DNA of 64,000 nucleotides. It comes from Bradyrhizobium symbiodeficiens. Its GTDB lineage: Bacteria; Pseudomonadota; Alphaproteobacteria; Rhizobiales; Xanthobacteraceae. The DNA lies in contig NZ_CP029427.2 in assembly GCF_002266465.3 (NCBI RefSeq), forward strand, positions 6,326,501-6,390,500. The letters are read 5' to 3'. Below are positions 41,213 to 49,514 of the stretch, one piece after another (positions within the stretch are counted from its first letter, which is position 1; every line of letters starts with the position of its first letter). A model generated the notes under the pieces. That model ran no database searches. It saw only the letters and a list, made by a program, of their open reading frames with translations, and was not told where the DNA came from. The position numbers and the translations under genes were made by a program.

Positions 41213-41940
41213 GCGCGCTGTTGTCCGTCACCGACGCACATGTCGCCTATGGCAAGGTCGAGGCGGTACGCTCGGTCTCGCTCGAGGTCGGCCAGAACCA
41301 GATCGTCACCATCGTCGGCGCCAACGGCGCCGGCAAGACCACGCTGCTGTCGGCTATCATCGGCATCCTGCCGCTGAAAGGCCGCGTCACCTTTGCGGGG
41401 CAGGATCTCGCCCGGCTCGACATCGAGGACCGCGTCGCGATGGGGCTCGGCTTGGTGCCTGAGCACCGCGAATTGTTCGTGACCATGAATGTCGAGGACA
41501 ATCTGGAGCTCGGCGCCTTCCGCATCGAGAAGCGCAAGGCGAAAGCATCGATGGAGCGCGTCTACACGCTGTTTCCGCGACTGAAGGAACGCCGAAAGCA
41601 GCTCGCCGGCACGCTCTCCGGCGGCGAGCAGCAGATGCTCGCGATGGGTCGCGCGCTGATGGGCGAACCGAAGCTGCTGATGCTGGACGAGCCGAGCCTC
41701 GGGCTTGCGCCGATCATCGTCGCCGACATCTTCCGCATCGTCACCGAGCTGCGCGCCAGCGGCGTCTCCGTGCTGCTGGTCGAGCAGAATGCGCAGGCCG
41801 CGCTGAAGATCGCGGACCAGGCTTACGTGATGGAGCTCGGCGAGTTCGTGCTCAGCGGCAAGGCCAGCGACATCGCGGCGAACGAGCGGGTGGCAGCCAG
41901 CTATCTCGGCTTCCATCATGAAGGCGAGAGTGTGATCTAG
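41209..41940 (+). CDS. LivF-type ATP-binding protein, second system
   Basis: 243 residues. Walker A GANGAGKTT starts at residue 37, the signature is TLSGGEQQMLAMGRAL, and Walker B is LLMLDEPSLGLAP. GLVPEHRELFVTMNVEDNL is the LivF version of the Q-loop region. It closes the operon and is coupled by ATGA overlap. With the fusion protein it provides the two ATPase halves. Confidence 0.93.
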   Translation: MSALLSVTDAHVAYGKVEAVRSVSLEVGQNQIVTIVGANGAGKTTLLSAIIGILPLKGRVTFAGQDLARLDIEDRVAMGLGLVPEHRELFVTMNVEDNLELGAFRIEKRKAKASMERVYTLFPRLKERRKQLAGTLSGGEQQMLAMGRALMGEPKLLMLDEPSLGLAPIIVADIFRIVTELRASGVSVLLVEQNAQAALKIADQAYVMELGEFVLSGKASDIAANERVAASYLGFHHEGESVI

Positions 41941-41942
41941 GT

Positions 41943-41981
41943 TTTTCTTCCTCGTCCCGCAGGCGGGAAGAGGCGAAGAAA
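41943..41981. terminator. Long imperfect hairpin between convergent livF and PNPOx genes
   Basis: TTTCTTCCTC..TCCCGC pairs with GCGGGA..GAGG..GAAGAAA around an AG loop, giving a stem of about 17 pairs with a few mismatches. It lies three bases past livF and five before the end of the convergent gene. It lacks a clean T run on the plus strand, so it may serve both directions weakly. Confidence 0.45.
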
Positions 41982-41985
41982 CCGC

Positions 41986-42606
41986 TCAGCTCGCCTCTCC
42001 CTTCAACGCCGCCACCTCTGCCTCCAGCTCCGCAATCCTCGCATCCCTCGCCGCCAGCGCCGCGGCGACATCGCCTGCGTCGAATTTCTGCGGAATGTGC
42101 TGCGGGCAGTTGGTGTCCCAGGCTTCGATCTTGAACAGGATCACCTGCTCGGGCCGAGCGCGGTAGCCCTTCGGCATCATCGACGCTGTCAGCGCCTCGT
42201 CGTCCTCGACAACGCGCGCCTCGCCCCAGAGCTTCACCCGGCGGCGATGGGCGTAGTCCATCACGAAGATATAGGCCTTTGGATTCTCCGAGAGATTGCC
42301 CTGGGTGATAAACTGCTGATTGCCGGCATAGTCGGCAAAGGCGAGTGTCTGCTTATCCAGTATCTTTAGGAAGCCCTTCGGGCCGCCACGGTGCTGGATA
42401 TAGGGCTGGCCATCGGCCGATGCGGTGGCGAAGTAAAAGCTGTTCGCGTCCGTGAGAAAGGCCTCGAGGTTTTCATCGACCTCGGTGCGCCAGCCGCGCT
42501 GCTCGACGCGGCCATAAGCCTCGCGCGAACCCTTGCGCGCCTGGATCGCCTTCACCGCGGGGGTGAAGGCAACGTCGCTTGCATAAGTGTGGACTGCCGT
42601 CGTCAT
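41986..42606 (-). CDS. Pyridoxamine 5'-phosphate oxidase family protein
   Basis: 206 residues from MTTAVHTYASDVAFTPAVKAI. The split-barrel flavin fold is shown by FYFATASADGQPYIQHRGGPKGFL, FADYAGNQQFITQGNL and RRRVKLWGEARVV. A C-terminal coiled segment, AARDARIAELEAEVAALKG, is appended. Such proteins bind FMN or related cofactors, and few have known substrates. It is divergent from a LysR regulator, its probable controller. Confidence 0.88.
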   Translation of the reverse strand: MTTAVHTYASDVAFTPAVKAIQARKGSREAYGRVEQRGWRTEVDENLEAFLTDANSFYFATASADGQPYIQHRGGPKGFLKILDKQTLAFADYAGNQQFITQGNLSENPKAYIFVMDYAHRRRVKLWGEARVVEDDEALTASMMPKGYRARPEQVILFKIEAWDTNCPQHIPQKFDAGDVAAALAARDARIAELEAEVAALKGEAS

Positions 42607-42703
42607 CGGAACATCTCCTGAATTCCGGCGCATTGCTGCGTCTTTCGCCTCCCAACATGGACCTTCCGCCGATCAAAACAATCTACCTGCTTGACACTTC
42701 ATC

Positions 42704-42720
42704 ATTGCGATATATGCAAT
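42704..42720. promoter_or_regulatory. LysR-type operator
   Basis: ATTGCGATATATGCAAT has 5-bp arms ATTGC and GCAAT around seven bases, extended by TC..GA on the outside. It matches the dyad with AT-rich centre that LysR proteins bind, and ends six bases before the regulator start codon, so it fits autorepression and control of the divergent gene. Confidence 0.65.
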
Positions 42721-42726
42721 AATGAG

Positions 42727-43611
42727 ATGGACCGCCTCGAAGCCATGCACGTCTTCGTCACCGTAGCCGATCTCAGCGGCTTCGCACCGGCGGCGCGCAA
42801 GCTGCACCTGTCACCCTCGGCCGTGACGCGGCTGATCGCGGCGCTGGAGGAGCATCTCGGCGCCCGGCTGTTGCAGCGGACCACCCGGCAGGTGAGATTG
42901 ACTGACGTGGGCACGCGCTACCTGGAGCGCGCGCGGCGGATCCTCGCCGATGTCGAGGAGGCCGACGGCTCCGCGCGGGAGGAGCGCAACCGGCCGAGCG
43001 GACGGTTGGTGGTCTCGGCGCCGGTCGGCTTCGGCCGGCTGCATGTCGGGCCGGTCATGACGGCCTATCTCAAACGCTATCCCGAGGTCGGCGCGGAATT
43101 GCGCCTGTCCGACCATCTCGTCAATCTCGTGGAGGACGCCGTCGATGTCGCGGTGCGGATCGGTCATCTCGCCGATTCCACGCTGGTAGCGCGCCAGGTC
43201 GGCGAGATGCGGCGGATCGTGGTGGCGACGCCGGGTTATCTGAAGCGCCACGGCGAGCCGAAGACGCCGGAAGCTTTGCTCCAACACCAGACCATCCAGT
43301 TCGGCCCAACCGCCGGCTGGCACTTCGTGCAGGACGGCCGCGACATCGAGGTCACGCCATCGCCCCGCTTCATCAGCAACAGCGCCGACGCCGCCCTGCA
43401 ATACGCCGAGGCCGGCGGCGGCGTGACGCGCGTGCTGGCCTATCAAGCCGCCGAGGGGCTGAAGCGCGGACGGCTGAAGATCGTGCTGGCGAAATACGAG
43501 CAGCCGGCACTGCCGATCCACATCATCTACCCGACCTCGCGCCTGCTCTCGGCCAAGGTGCGCGCGTTCGTCGATCTCGTGGTGGAAACGGCGGAGTGGA
43601 GGTTCGGGTGA
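42727..43611 (+). CDS. LysR family transcriptional regulator
   Basis: 294 residues from MDRLEAMHVFVTVADLSGF; a start 12 codons earlier would cover the operator. The winged helix has FAPAARKLHLSPSAVTRLIAALEEHLGARLLQRTTR. The effector domain is of the AaeR/DsdC-like short type, with LVVSAPVGFGRLHVGPVM and DVAVRIGHLADSTLVARQVG. It likely controls the divergent flavin-binding protein gene and itself. Confidence 0.92.
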   Translation: MDRLEAMHVFVTVADLSGFAPAARKLHLSPSAVTRLIAALEEHLGARLLQRTTRQVRLTDVGTRYLERARRILADVEEADGSAREERNRPSGRLVVSAPVGFGRLHVGPVMTAYLKRYPEVGAELRLSDHLVNLVEDAVDVAVRIGHLADSTLVARQVGEMRRIVVATPGYLKRHGEPKTPEALLQHQTIQFGPTAGWHFVQDGRDIEVTPSPRFISNSADAALQYAEAGGGVTRVLAYQAAEGLKRGRLKIVLAKYEQPALPIHIIYPTSRLLSAKVRAFVDLVVETAEWRFG

Positions 43612-43615
43612 GGCC

Positions 43616-43651
43616 CGTGTCCCGGACGCGCCGCACCCCGTCCGGGGCACG
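43616..43651. repeat. Short palindromic repeat, GTCCCGGACG family
   Basis: CGTGTCCCGGACG and CGTCCGGGGCACG pair with one mismatch around ten bases. The same ends occur at 10298-10348 and, decayed, at 3866-3905. It lies between convergent genes. Confidence 0.75.
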
Positions 43652-43657
43652 AGACCT

Positions 43658-44077
43658 TCATTGCTTCTTCGGCACCACGCGAAACGTCCCGCTGGCCCGC
43701 GCGATCACGGCATCGTCGGCCTTCGCCAGGCACTGCGCGAAGCAGATCGTGCTGCCGGTCTTGATCGCCTCGCCCTCGATCGCGAGCCACTGGCCGATCT
43801 CGGCGAAGCCAACGTAGTCGACCGAGAGCGAGATCGTGACGAACGACGTCGTCCAGCCCGTCGCCTGCGCGCAGCTGTAGCCCATGGCCGCATCGGCCAG
43901 CGCCGCGATCAGACCGCCATGGATCAATCCCCGCGCATTGGTGTGCGGTGTTGCCAGGCGCAGGCCGATGATCACAGCCTTGTCGGTCTTACTGGAGTAG
44001 AGCGGCTCCCAGGGATCGGTGAGCGGAGCCTTGCGGAAATGCGGCTCGAAGCCGGCGGGAATGTCGGTGTTGGTCAT
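43658..44077 (-). CDS. PaaI-type hotdog thioesterase
   Basis: 139 residues of a single hotdog fold. ARGLIHGGLIAALADAAMGYS is the central helix motif (HGG with the following Asp), and SLSVDYVGFAEIGQWLAIEGEAI follows. These hydrolyse acyl- or aroyl-CoA esters, and PaaI types act on phenylacetyl-CoA derivatives. The gene lies near pobA but is separated from it by a repeat island, and it is distinct from the 4-hydroxybenzoyl-CoA thioesterase at 53533. Confidence 0.85.
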   Translation of the reverse strand: MTNTDIPAGFEPHFRKAPLTDPWEPLYSSKTDKAVIIGLRLATPHTNARGLIHGGLIAALADAAMGYSCAQATGWTTSFVTISLSVDYVGFAEIGQWLAIEGEAIKTGSTICFAQCLAKADDAVIARASGTFRVVPKKQ

Positions 44078-44202
44078 GGCGATCTCGCGTTGCTGGTCGC
44101 CACCATTGAACGCGATGTGGATGACGGATTCACCGCCTACAAAGTTTTAAACGGGATTTGCGCGGGTGTTTGAAACGGGCTCGGCCGTCGCGATGCGCAG
44201 CG

Positions 44203-44293
44203 GTAGGGTGGGCAAAGGCGCATTGCGCCGTGCCCACCATCGTTCCGCGACGACATAGAATTTCGTGGGCACGCTTCGCTTTGCCCACCCTAC
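44203..44293. repeat. Palindromic island, GTAGGGTGGGCAAAGGCGC family
   Basis: GTAGGGTGGGCAAAGGCGCA and TGCCCACCCTAC-type ends enclose hairpins with GGCGCATTGCGCC and CGTGCCCACCAT / CGTGGGCACG. This GTAGGGTGGGC motif is a familiar rhizobial intergenic repeat. It lies between two minus-strand genes. The rest of the 237-base spacer has nothing recognisable. Confidence 0.85.
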
Positions 44294-44314
44294 GACTACT
44301 GGCAGCGACGTGCC

Positions 44315-45484
44315 CTAAAACGGCAATCCCACGTAATTCTCCGACAGCGACGTCATCGCGGCCTGCGACTGCGTGACGTAATCGAGCTCGGCGAGCTGGA
44401 TGCGGGCACCGATGGTGCCGTTGTCGGGGAATTTGTGCAGCATCGAGGTCATCCACCAGGAGAAGCGCACGGCCTTCCAGACCCGCGCGAGCGCCGTAGC
44501 GGAATAGGCATCGAGGCCGGCGCCGGATTTCTCGTCGTAGAATTCGCGCAGCGCGCTCGATAAATAATGCGCGTCGCTGGCGGCGAGGTTCAGGCCCTTG
44601 GCGCCGGTCGGCGGCACGATGTGGGCGGCATCGCCGCACAGGAACATCCGGCCGAAGCGCATCGGCTCGGCGACGAAGCTGCGCAGGGGCGCGATGCTCT
44701 TCTCGATCGAGGGGCCCGTGACGAGGCTGTCGGCCGCCTCCTGGTCGAGCCTGCGCTTCAATTCGTCCCAGAAACGGTCGTCCGGCCATTGGTCGACATG
44801 ATCGTCGAGCGAACACTGCACATAATAGCGGCTGCGCTTCGTCGAGCGCATGGTGCAAAGCGCAAAGCCGCGGGCGTGGTTGGAGTAGATCAGCTCATGG
44901 CTGACCGGCGGCGTCTCCGACAGAATGCCGAGCCAGCCGAACGGATAGATCCGCTCGAACTCTTCGATCGCCGTTACGGGCACGCTGGCGCGGCTGACGC
45001 CGTGAAAACCGTCGCAACCGGCGATGAAATCGCAATCCAGCGTGTGGGTGACGCCGTCCTTCACCCAGGTTACGCGCGGGTGACTGCCGTCGAAATCGTG
45101 CGGCTGCACGTCCCTGGCCTCGTAGACCGAAGTAAGACCCGCAGCTTTCCGCGCATTCATCAAATCGAGCGTGACCTCGGTCTGGCCGTAGATCATGACC
45201 GTCTTGCCGGTCGCACCCTTCATGTCGATGCGGTGACGGCGGCCGGAGAAGGCGAGCTCGATGCCTTCATGCACCAGACCCTCGGCATGCGCCCGCGCGC
45301 CGGCGCCGATCCGGTCGAGCAGCCCGACGGTTCCCTCTTCCAGAAGGCCGGCGCGGATCCGGCCGAGCACGTAATCCGGGCTCTGCCGCTCCAGGATGAC
45401 ATTCTCGATGCCGTAAGCGTGCAGCAGTTGCCCCAGCAACAATCCTGCCGGTCCCGCCCCGATAATTGCGACTTTTGTCCGCAA
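44315..45484 (-). CDS. pobA: 4-hydroxybenzoate 3-monooxygenase
   Basis: 389 residues from a TTG start at 45484 (MRTKVAIIGAGPAG), with GGAGGAG seven bases before it; this gives the exact PobA length, whereas the longer open frame upstream has no family match. FAD motifs are GAGPAG (9-14), the DG motif IAGCDGFHGVSRASV, and GDAAHIVPPTGAKGLNLAA. It hydroxylates 4-hydroxybenzoate to protocatechuate with NADPH and O2. It is divergent from a TRAP transporter operon and fits downstream of the CoA-ester pathway at 50-54 kb. Confidence 0.94.
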   Translation of the reverse strand: MRTKVAIIGAGPAGLLLGQLLHAYGIENVILERQSPDYVLGRIRAGLLEEGTVGLLDRIGAGARAHAEGLVHEGIELAFSGRRHRIDMKGATGKTVMIYGQTEVTLDLMNARKAAGLTSVYEARDVQPHDFDGSHPRVTWVKDGVTHTLDCDFIAGCDGFHGVSRASVPVTAIEEFERIYPFGWLGILSETPPVSHELIYSNHARGFALCTMRSTKRSRYYVQCSLDDHVDQWPDDRFWDELKRRLDQEAADSLVTGPSIEKSIAPLRSFVAEPMRFGRMFLCGDAAHIVPPTGAKGLNLAASDAHYLSSALREFYDEKSGAGLDAYSATALARVWKAVRFSWWMTSMLHKFPDNGTIGARIQLAELDYVTQSQAAMTSLSENYVGLPF

Positions 45485-45552
45485 TACTTGCTCCTCCCGA
45501 TCCCTTAGGCTTTCGTCGCAGCCCGCTTGTCGCATTGCTCTGTGCAGGATAA

Positions 45553-45565
45553 TTATATCATATAA
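45553..45565. promoter_or_regulatory. AT-rich palindrome upstream of pobA
   Basis: TTATATCATATAA is a perfect palindrome around C. It has the TTAT-N5-ATAA form also found at 50009-50021 before the crotonase/ligase operon. It lies 69 bases upstream of the pobA start. Confidence 0.6.
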
Positions 45566-45686
45566 CGGTTGGGCAAAAGGGGAGTGCCGGTCGCCGCGAA
45601 CGGCGACAAATCCATGCACCAAGGCTGACGATGAGGATGCGCGAGCGCGCGCGTCAGTTCCGGCTTGAACAGGCCCGCCATTTAGA

Positions 45687-45696
45687 TAACATGTTA
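45687..45696. promoter_or_regulatory. TAACATGTTA palindrome upstream of TRAP operon
   Basis: A perfect 10-bp palindrome within an AT-rich stretch, 55 bases before dctP. Together with the site at 45553 it could control the divergent pobA/TRAP promoters. A regulator is not identified. Confidence 0.45.
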
Positions 45697-45750
45697 ATTA
45701 ATGAGACCGGGCCATCGAAGCCCGCCTCGCCAAAAAGGGAGAGACGTGTG

Positions 45751-46767
45751 ATGAGGAAAGCCTGTCTGGCTTTGCTGCTGGCAGCAAGCGTGACGCCTGC
45801 GTTTGCGCAGGACAAGACCTTCGACCTGAAGGTCTCGCACTGGGTGCCGGCCTCGCATCCGCTGCAGAAATCATTGGAAGACTGGGTAGCCGCGGTGAAC
45901 AAGGATTCCGGCGGCACTATCACGGGCAAGGTGTTTCCGGCCCAGCAGCTCGGCAAAGCGTTCGACCATTACGACATGGCGCGCGACGGCATCGCCGACG
46001 TCACCTATGTCAATCCCGGTTACCAGCCCGGCCGCTTCCCGATCATCGGCGCCGGCGAGCTGCCGTTCCTGATCTCGGATGCCAAGGGCGGCTCGATGGG
46101 CCTGGACGCCTGGTATCGCAAATATGCCGAGAAGGAGATGAAGGACGTCAAATATTGCCTGGCGTTCGTCCACTCGCCCTCTTCGTTCCATTCCAAGACC
46201 AAGAAGATCGTGATGCCCGAGGACGTGAAGGGCATGAAGATCCGCCCGGCGCACGCCACCATGGCGAACTTCGTGACATCGCTCGGCGGCACCAACGTGC
46301 AGTCCTCCGCGCCTGAGGTCCGCGACATCATCGAGCGCGGCGTCGCCGACGGCGTCACCTTCCCCTGGGGTTCCCTGGTGCTGTTCGGCATCGACAAGGT
46401 GACCAAGTACGACATGGAGGCGCCGCTCTACACCACGACCTTCGTGTTCGTAATGAACAAGGACAAATACAATGCGATGTCCGACAAGCAGAAGGCCGCG
46501 ATCGACAAGAATTGCTCGACCGAAATGGCCGGCGTGGTCGGCGAGCACTGGGGCAAGTTCGAGGATGCCGGCATCGACAAGGTGAAGGCGGAATCCGGCC
46601 ACGAGGTCTACAAGCTGACGCCCGAGCAGACCGCCGCCTGGAAGAAGGCCGCCGAGCCGCTGGTCAAGACCTGGTCCGAGGGCGCGAAGAAGACCGGCGC
46701 CGATCCCGATGCCGCGCTCGCGGAGCTCAAGGCCTCGCTGAAGAAGTACAACGCGCTGGCGGAGTGA
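45751..46767 (+). CDS. TRAP transporter substrate-binding protein DctP
   Basis: 338 residues from ATG at 45751 (GGGAGAG ribosome site), with the signal peptide MRKACLALLLAASVTPAFAQ. The mature DctP fold shows LKVSHWVPASHPLQKSLEDW, then MKIRPAHATMANFVTSLGG, with the conserved Arg in KIRPA that binds the ligand carboxylate, and VTFPWGSLVLFGIDKV. Placement next to pobA suggests an aromatic or cinnamic acid ligand, as TarP has in Rhodopseudomonas (from memory). The membrane subunits follow after a repeat. Confidence 0.9.
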   Translation: MRKACLALLLAASVTPAFAQDKTFDLKVSHWVPASHPLQKSLEDWVAAVNKDSGGTITGKVFPAQQLGKAFDHYDMARDGIADVTYVNPGYQPGRFPIIGAGELPFLISDAKGGSMGLDAWYRKYAEKEMKDVKYCLAFVHSPSSFHSKTKKIVMPEDVKGMKIRPAHATMANFVTSLGGTNVQSSAPEVRDIIERGVADGVTFPWGSLVLFGIDKVTKYDMEAPLYTTTFVFVMNKDKYNAMSDKQKAAIDKNCSTEMAGVVGEHWGKFEDAGIDKVKAESGHEVYKLTPEQTAAWKKAAEPLVKTWSEGAKKTGADPDAALAELKASLKKYNALAE

Positions 46768-46796
46768 AGCCGAGACGCGATCACGCACTCGCTGCA

Positions 46797-46915
46797 CCTC
46801 TCCCGCTTGCGGGGGAGGTCGGCGCGAAGCGCCGGGTGGGGGCTCTCTCCACTTTGGGATCGTTCATTGCGGATGCACCCCCACCCCAGCCCTCCCCCGC
46901 AAGCGGGAGAGGGAG
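46797..46915. repeat. Palindromic island between dctP and dctQ
   Basis: CTCTCCCGCTTGCGGGGGAGG and CCTCCCCCGCAAGCGGGAGAGGG are large complementary hairpin arms about 120 bases apart. It fills the dctP-dctQ junction and is a relative of the CTTACCCTCCCC island at 14397. It could reduce transcription into the membrane genes or protect the dctP message. Confidence 0.88.
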
Positions 46916-46970
46916 CGCACCTCCCTCTCGGAACCCGACTTCGCTGGATTTTAGATAGGACTCTTCCCTC

Positions 46971-47480
46971 ATGAAGCGCTCCTGGATGGACCGCGTCATC
47001 GACACGATCGAATGGATCGCGGCCGGCTTCGTCGGCATCGTCGCACTCGACATCTTCCTGTCGGTGCTGCTGCGCAACACGCTGAACTACTCGATCCCCG
47101 ACAGCTTCGACATCGGCCGCTTGCTGCTCGGCATTCTCATCTTCTGGGGGATCGCGGCGACCTCCTATCGCGGCACCCACATCACGGTCGACCTCGTGTG
47201 GGGCAATGTCGGGCCGCGCCAGCAGCGCTGGATCGACGTGTTCGCAACGCTGGTGCTGCTGTTCGTCGTGACCGTGCAGACCTGGACGCTGTTCGACAAG
47301 GTGCGCGGCACCTACAACGACAATGTCCAGACCTTCGACATGCACATGCCGACATGGCCGTTCTTTGCGGTCGCATGGATCGGCGATGCCGCAGCCGTGC
47401 TGCTGATCGCGATCCGCACCTACCGCCTGATCTTTCATCCTGAAGACATGCACGATCCCAAATTGAAGGCGACGGAGTAA
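46971..47480 (+). CDS. TRAP transporter small permease DctQ
   Basis: 169 residues with four hydrophobic segments, the DctQ pattern. IEWIAAGFVGIVALDIFLSVLLRN begins it, and YRGTHITVDLVW with GPRQQRWIDVFATLVLLFVV matches the family. It has a weak ribosome site (AGGA at spacing ten). dctM follows after two bases. Confidence 0.9.
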   Translation: MKRSWMDRVIDTIEWIAAGFVGIVALDIFLSVLLRNTLNYSIPDSFDIGRLLLGILIFWGIAATSYRGTHITVDLVWGNVGPRQQRWIDVFATLVLLFVVTVQTWTLFDKVRGTYNDNVQTFDMHMPTWPFFAVAWIGDAAAVLLIAIRTYRLIFHPEDMHDPKLKATE

Positions 47481-47482
47481 TC

Positions 47483-48802
47483 ATGAGCACCGATGCCGTC
47501 GCCTTAATCGGCTTCGTTTCCCTGTTCGTCCTGATGCTGCTCCGCGTGCCCGTCGGCATGGCCATGGGCCTCGTCGGCGTCTCCGGCTTCGCCTATCTCG
47601 TCAACGGCAATGCGGCGCTGAAGCTGGTCGGCCAGACCTCGATGCGCACGGTGACCGACTACACCTTCGGCGTCATCCCGATGTTCCTGCTGATGGGCTC
47701 GTTCGTGTCCAATTCGGGCATGAGCCGCGAGCTGTTCCGCGCCGCCAACGGCTTCGTCGGACATTTGCGCGGCGGGCTCGGCATCGCCACCGTCGGCGCC
47801 TGCGGCGGCTTTGCCGCGATCTGCGGCTCCTCCGTCGCGACCGCCGCCACCTTCTCCGCCGTCGCCTATCCCGAGATGCGCCGCTTCGGCTATCCGCAAT
47901 CGTTCGCCACCGGCGTGATCGCCGCCGGCGGCACGCTGGGCGCGATGCTGCCGCCCTCCACCGTGCTTGCGGTGTACGGCATCATCACCGAGCAGGACAT
48001 CGGGAAGCTCTTCATCGCCGGCATCATCCCGGGCCTGCTGGCGATGAGCATGTACATGATCACGATCTTCCTGATCGGCTATTTTCGTCCCGACTTCCTG
48101 CCGAAGGGCAAGGTGACGCCGTGGCGCGAGCGCTTTGCCGGCCTGAAGGAGATCTGGGCGCCGGTGCTGCTGTTCATCTTCGTGATCGGCGGACTCTACG
48201 GCCTGCCCTATTTGCCGCGCTTCACACCGACCGAAGCTGGCGGCGTCGGCGCCGCCGGCGCGTTCATCATCGGCGTGGTGACCGGCCGGCTCGACCGCGA
48301 GAAGATCCTGGCGTCGCTGCTGCAGGCGACGCGCACCGCGGCCGCCGTCTTCACCGTGCTGATCGGCGCGCTGATCTTCGGCTATTTCCTCACGGTGACG
48401 CAGACGCCGCAGAAGGTGACGGAATTCCTCACCGGCCTCGGCCTTGGCCCCTACGGCGTGCTGGCGCTGATCATGGTGATGTATCTCGTGCTCGGCTGCC
48501 TGATGGACGCCATGGCGATGATCATCCTCACGGTGCCGATCATCTTCCCCGTGATCACGCATCTCGGTTTCGATCCGATCTGGTTCGGCGTCATCATCGT
48601 GATGACCGTCGAGCTCGGCCTGATCCACCCGCCGGTCGGCATGAACGTCTTTGTCATCAAGAGCGTGGTGAAGGACGTCTCCTTCTCCACGATCTTCAAG
48701 GGCGTGATTCCCTTCGTGGTCACGGACCTGATCCGCCTCGTGATCCTGATCGCCTTCCCGCTGCTGGCGACCTGGCTACCGACGCGGATGATGGCGAATT
48801 GA
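47483..48802 (+). CDS. TRAP transporter large permease DctM
   Basis: 439 residues with about twelve membrane segments. The family block MLLRVPVGMAMGLVGVSGF near the N-terminus, ICGSSVATAATFSAVAYPEM and GGTLGAMLPPSTVLAVYGIITEQ are all present. It carries the substrate-ion symport. The DUF3237 gene follows after 12 bases and may share the transcript. Confidence 0.94.
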   Translation: MSTDAVALIGFVSLFVLMLLRVPVGMAMGLVGVSGFAYLVNGNAALKLVGQTSMRTVTDYTFGVIPMFLLMGSFVSNSGMSRELFRAANGFVGHLRGGLGIATVGACGGFAAICGSSVATAATFSAVAYPEMRRFGYPQSFATGVIAAGGTLGAMLPPSTVLAVYGIITEQDIGKLFIAGIIPGLLAMSMYMITIFLIGYFRPDFLPKGKVTPWRERFAGLKEIWAPVLLFIFVIGGLYGLPYLPRFTPTEAGGVGAAGAFIIGVVTGRLDREKILASLLQATRTAAAVFTVLIGALIFGYFLTVTQTPQKVTEFLTGLGLGPYGVLALIMVMYLVLGCLMDAMAMIILTVPIIFPVITHLGFDPIWFGVIIVMTVELGLIHPPVGMNVFVIKSVVKDVSFSTIFKGVIPFVVTDLIRLVILIAFPLLATWLPTRMMAN

Positions 48803-48814
48803 AGAGGTGAAGCG

Positions 48815-49276
48815 ATGACCACACCGACGCTCGAGACCAAATACGTCTTCACCGTCACCGCGCGCATCGGCGACGTCGTCACCGCCGGCGAGACCGGGAT
48901 CGGCGTTCGCCGCATCATTCCGATCGTCGGCGGCGAGGTGACAGGCGCGATCTCAGGAAAGGTGCTGCCGTTCGGCGCCGACTTCCAGACCATTCGCCCC
49001 AACGAACTGATCGATCTCGAAGCCAAATACGCGTTCGAAACCGACGACGGCGCCATCGTCTATGTCGAGAACAAGGGCATGCGCTTCGGTCCGGTCGAGC
49101 TCCTGCAAAAGCTCAAGCGCGGCGAGCCGGTCGATCCCAGGCTGATCTACTTCCGCACCGTGCCGAAATTCGAGACCGGGCATGAGAACTATCGCTGGCT
49201 GATGGAGTGCATTTTCGTCGGCTCGGCCGCGCGCCATGCGGACCGCGTCGTGATCGACGTGCATCAGGTGATGTGA
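48815..49276 (+). CDS. DUF3237 family protein
   Basis: 153 residues. LETKYVFTVTARIGDVVTAGETGIGVRRIIPIVGG and EVTGAISGKVLPFGADFQTI, followed by YFRTVPKFETGHENYRWLMECIFVG, match DUF3237 (UPF0311). The family forms a small beta barrel with no proven activity. Members often lie in aromatic-acid or TRAP operons, as here, directly after dctM. Confidence 0.88.
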   Translation: MTTPTLETKYVFTVTARIGDVVTAGETGIGVRRIIPIVGGEVTGAISGKVLPFGADFQTIRPNELIDLEAKYAFETDDGAIVYVENKGMRFGPVELLQKLKRGEPVDPRLIYFRTVPKFETGHENYRWLMECIFVGSAARHADRVVIDVHQVM

Positions 49277-49300
49277 GGCCGCATTGACCGCCGCCACATC

Positions 49301-49320
49301 GGTGTGTATAAATACACACC
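49301..49320. promoter_or_regulatory. HicAB operator palindrome, overlapping -10-like TATAAA
   Basis: GGTGTGTATAAATACACACC has perfect 9-bp arms around AA and stops at the base before the hicA ATG. It includes TATAAA. HicB antitoxins repress their own promoter through a C-terminal DNA-binding domain, so this is the expected site; its position implies the hicA message has almost no leader. Confidence 0.85.
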
Positions 49321-49509
49321 ATGAATAGCCGAGACATCATCTCGGCCCTTCACAGGGATGGCTGGGTGCAAGTGGCTCAGAAGGGCAGCCACGTCCAGTT
49401 CAGGCATCCGACCAAAAAGGGCCGCGTGACGGTCCCTCATCCGAAGCGAGACATCGCGCTCGGAACGTTGAAGAGCATTGAACAGCAATCAGGACTGCAA
49501 CTGAGGTAA
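49321..49509 (+). CDS. hicA: HicA toxin (mRNA interferase)
   Basis: 62 residues with the dsRBD-like HicA fold: MNSRDIISALHRDGW, VAQKGSHVQFRHPTKKGRVTVPHP, and KRDIALGTLKSIEQQSG. The catalytic His is in GSHVQF. It is preceded directly by the operator palindrome and has no normal Shine-Dalgarno spacing. It cleaves mRNA when released from HicB (family knowledge). hicB follows five bases later, the usual toxin-first order. Confidence 0.93.
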   Translation: MNSRDIISALHRDGWVQVAQKGSHVQFRHPTKKGRVTVPHPKRDIALGTLKSIEQQSGLQLR

Positions 49510-49514
49510 GCGCC

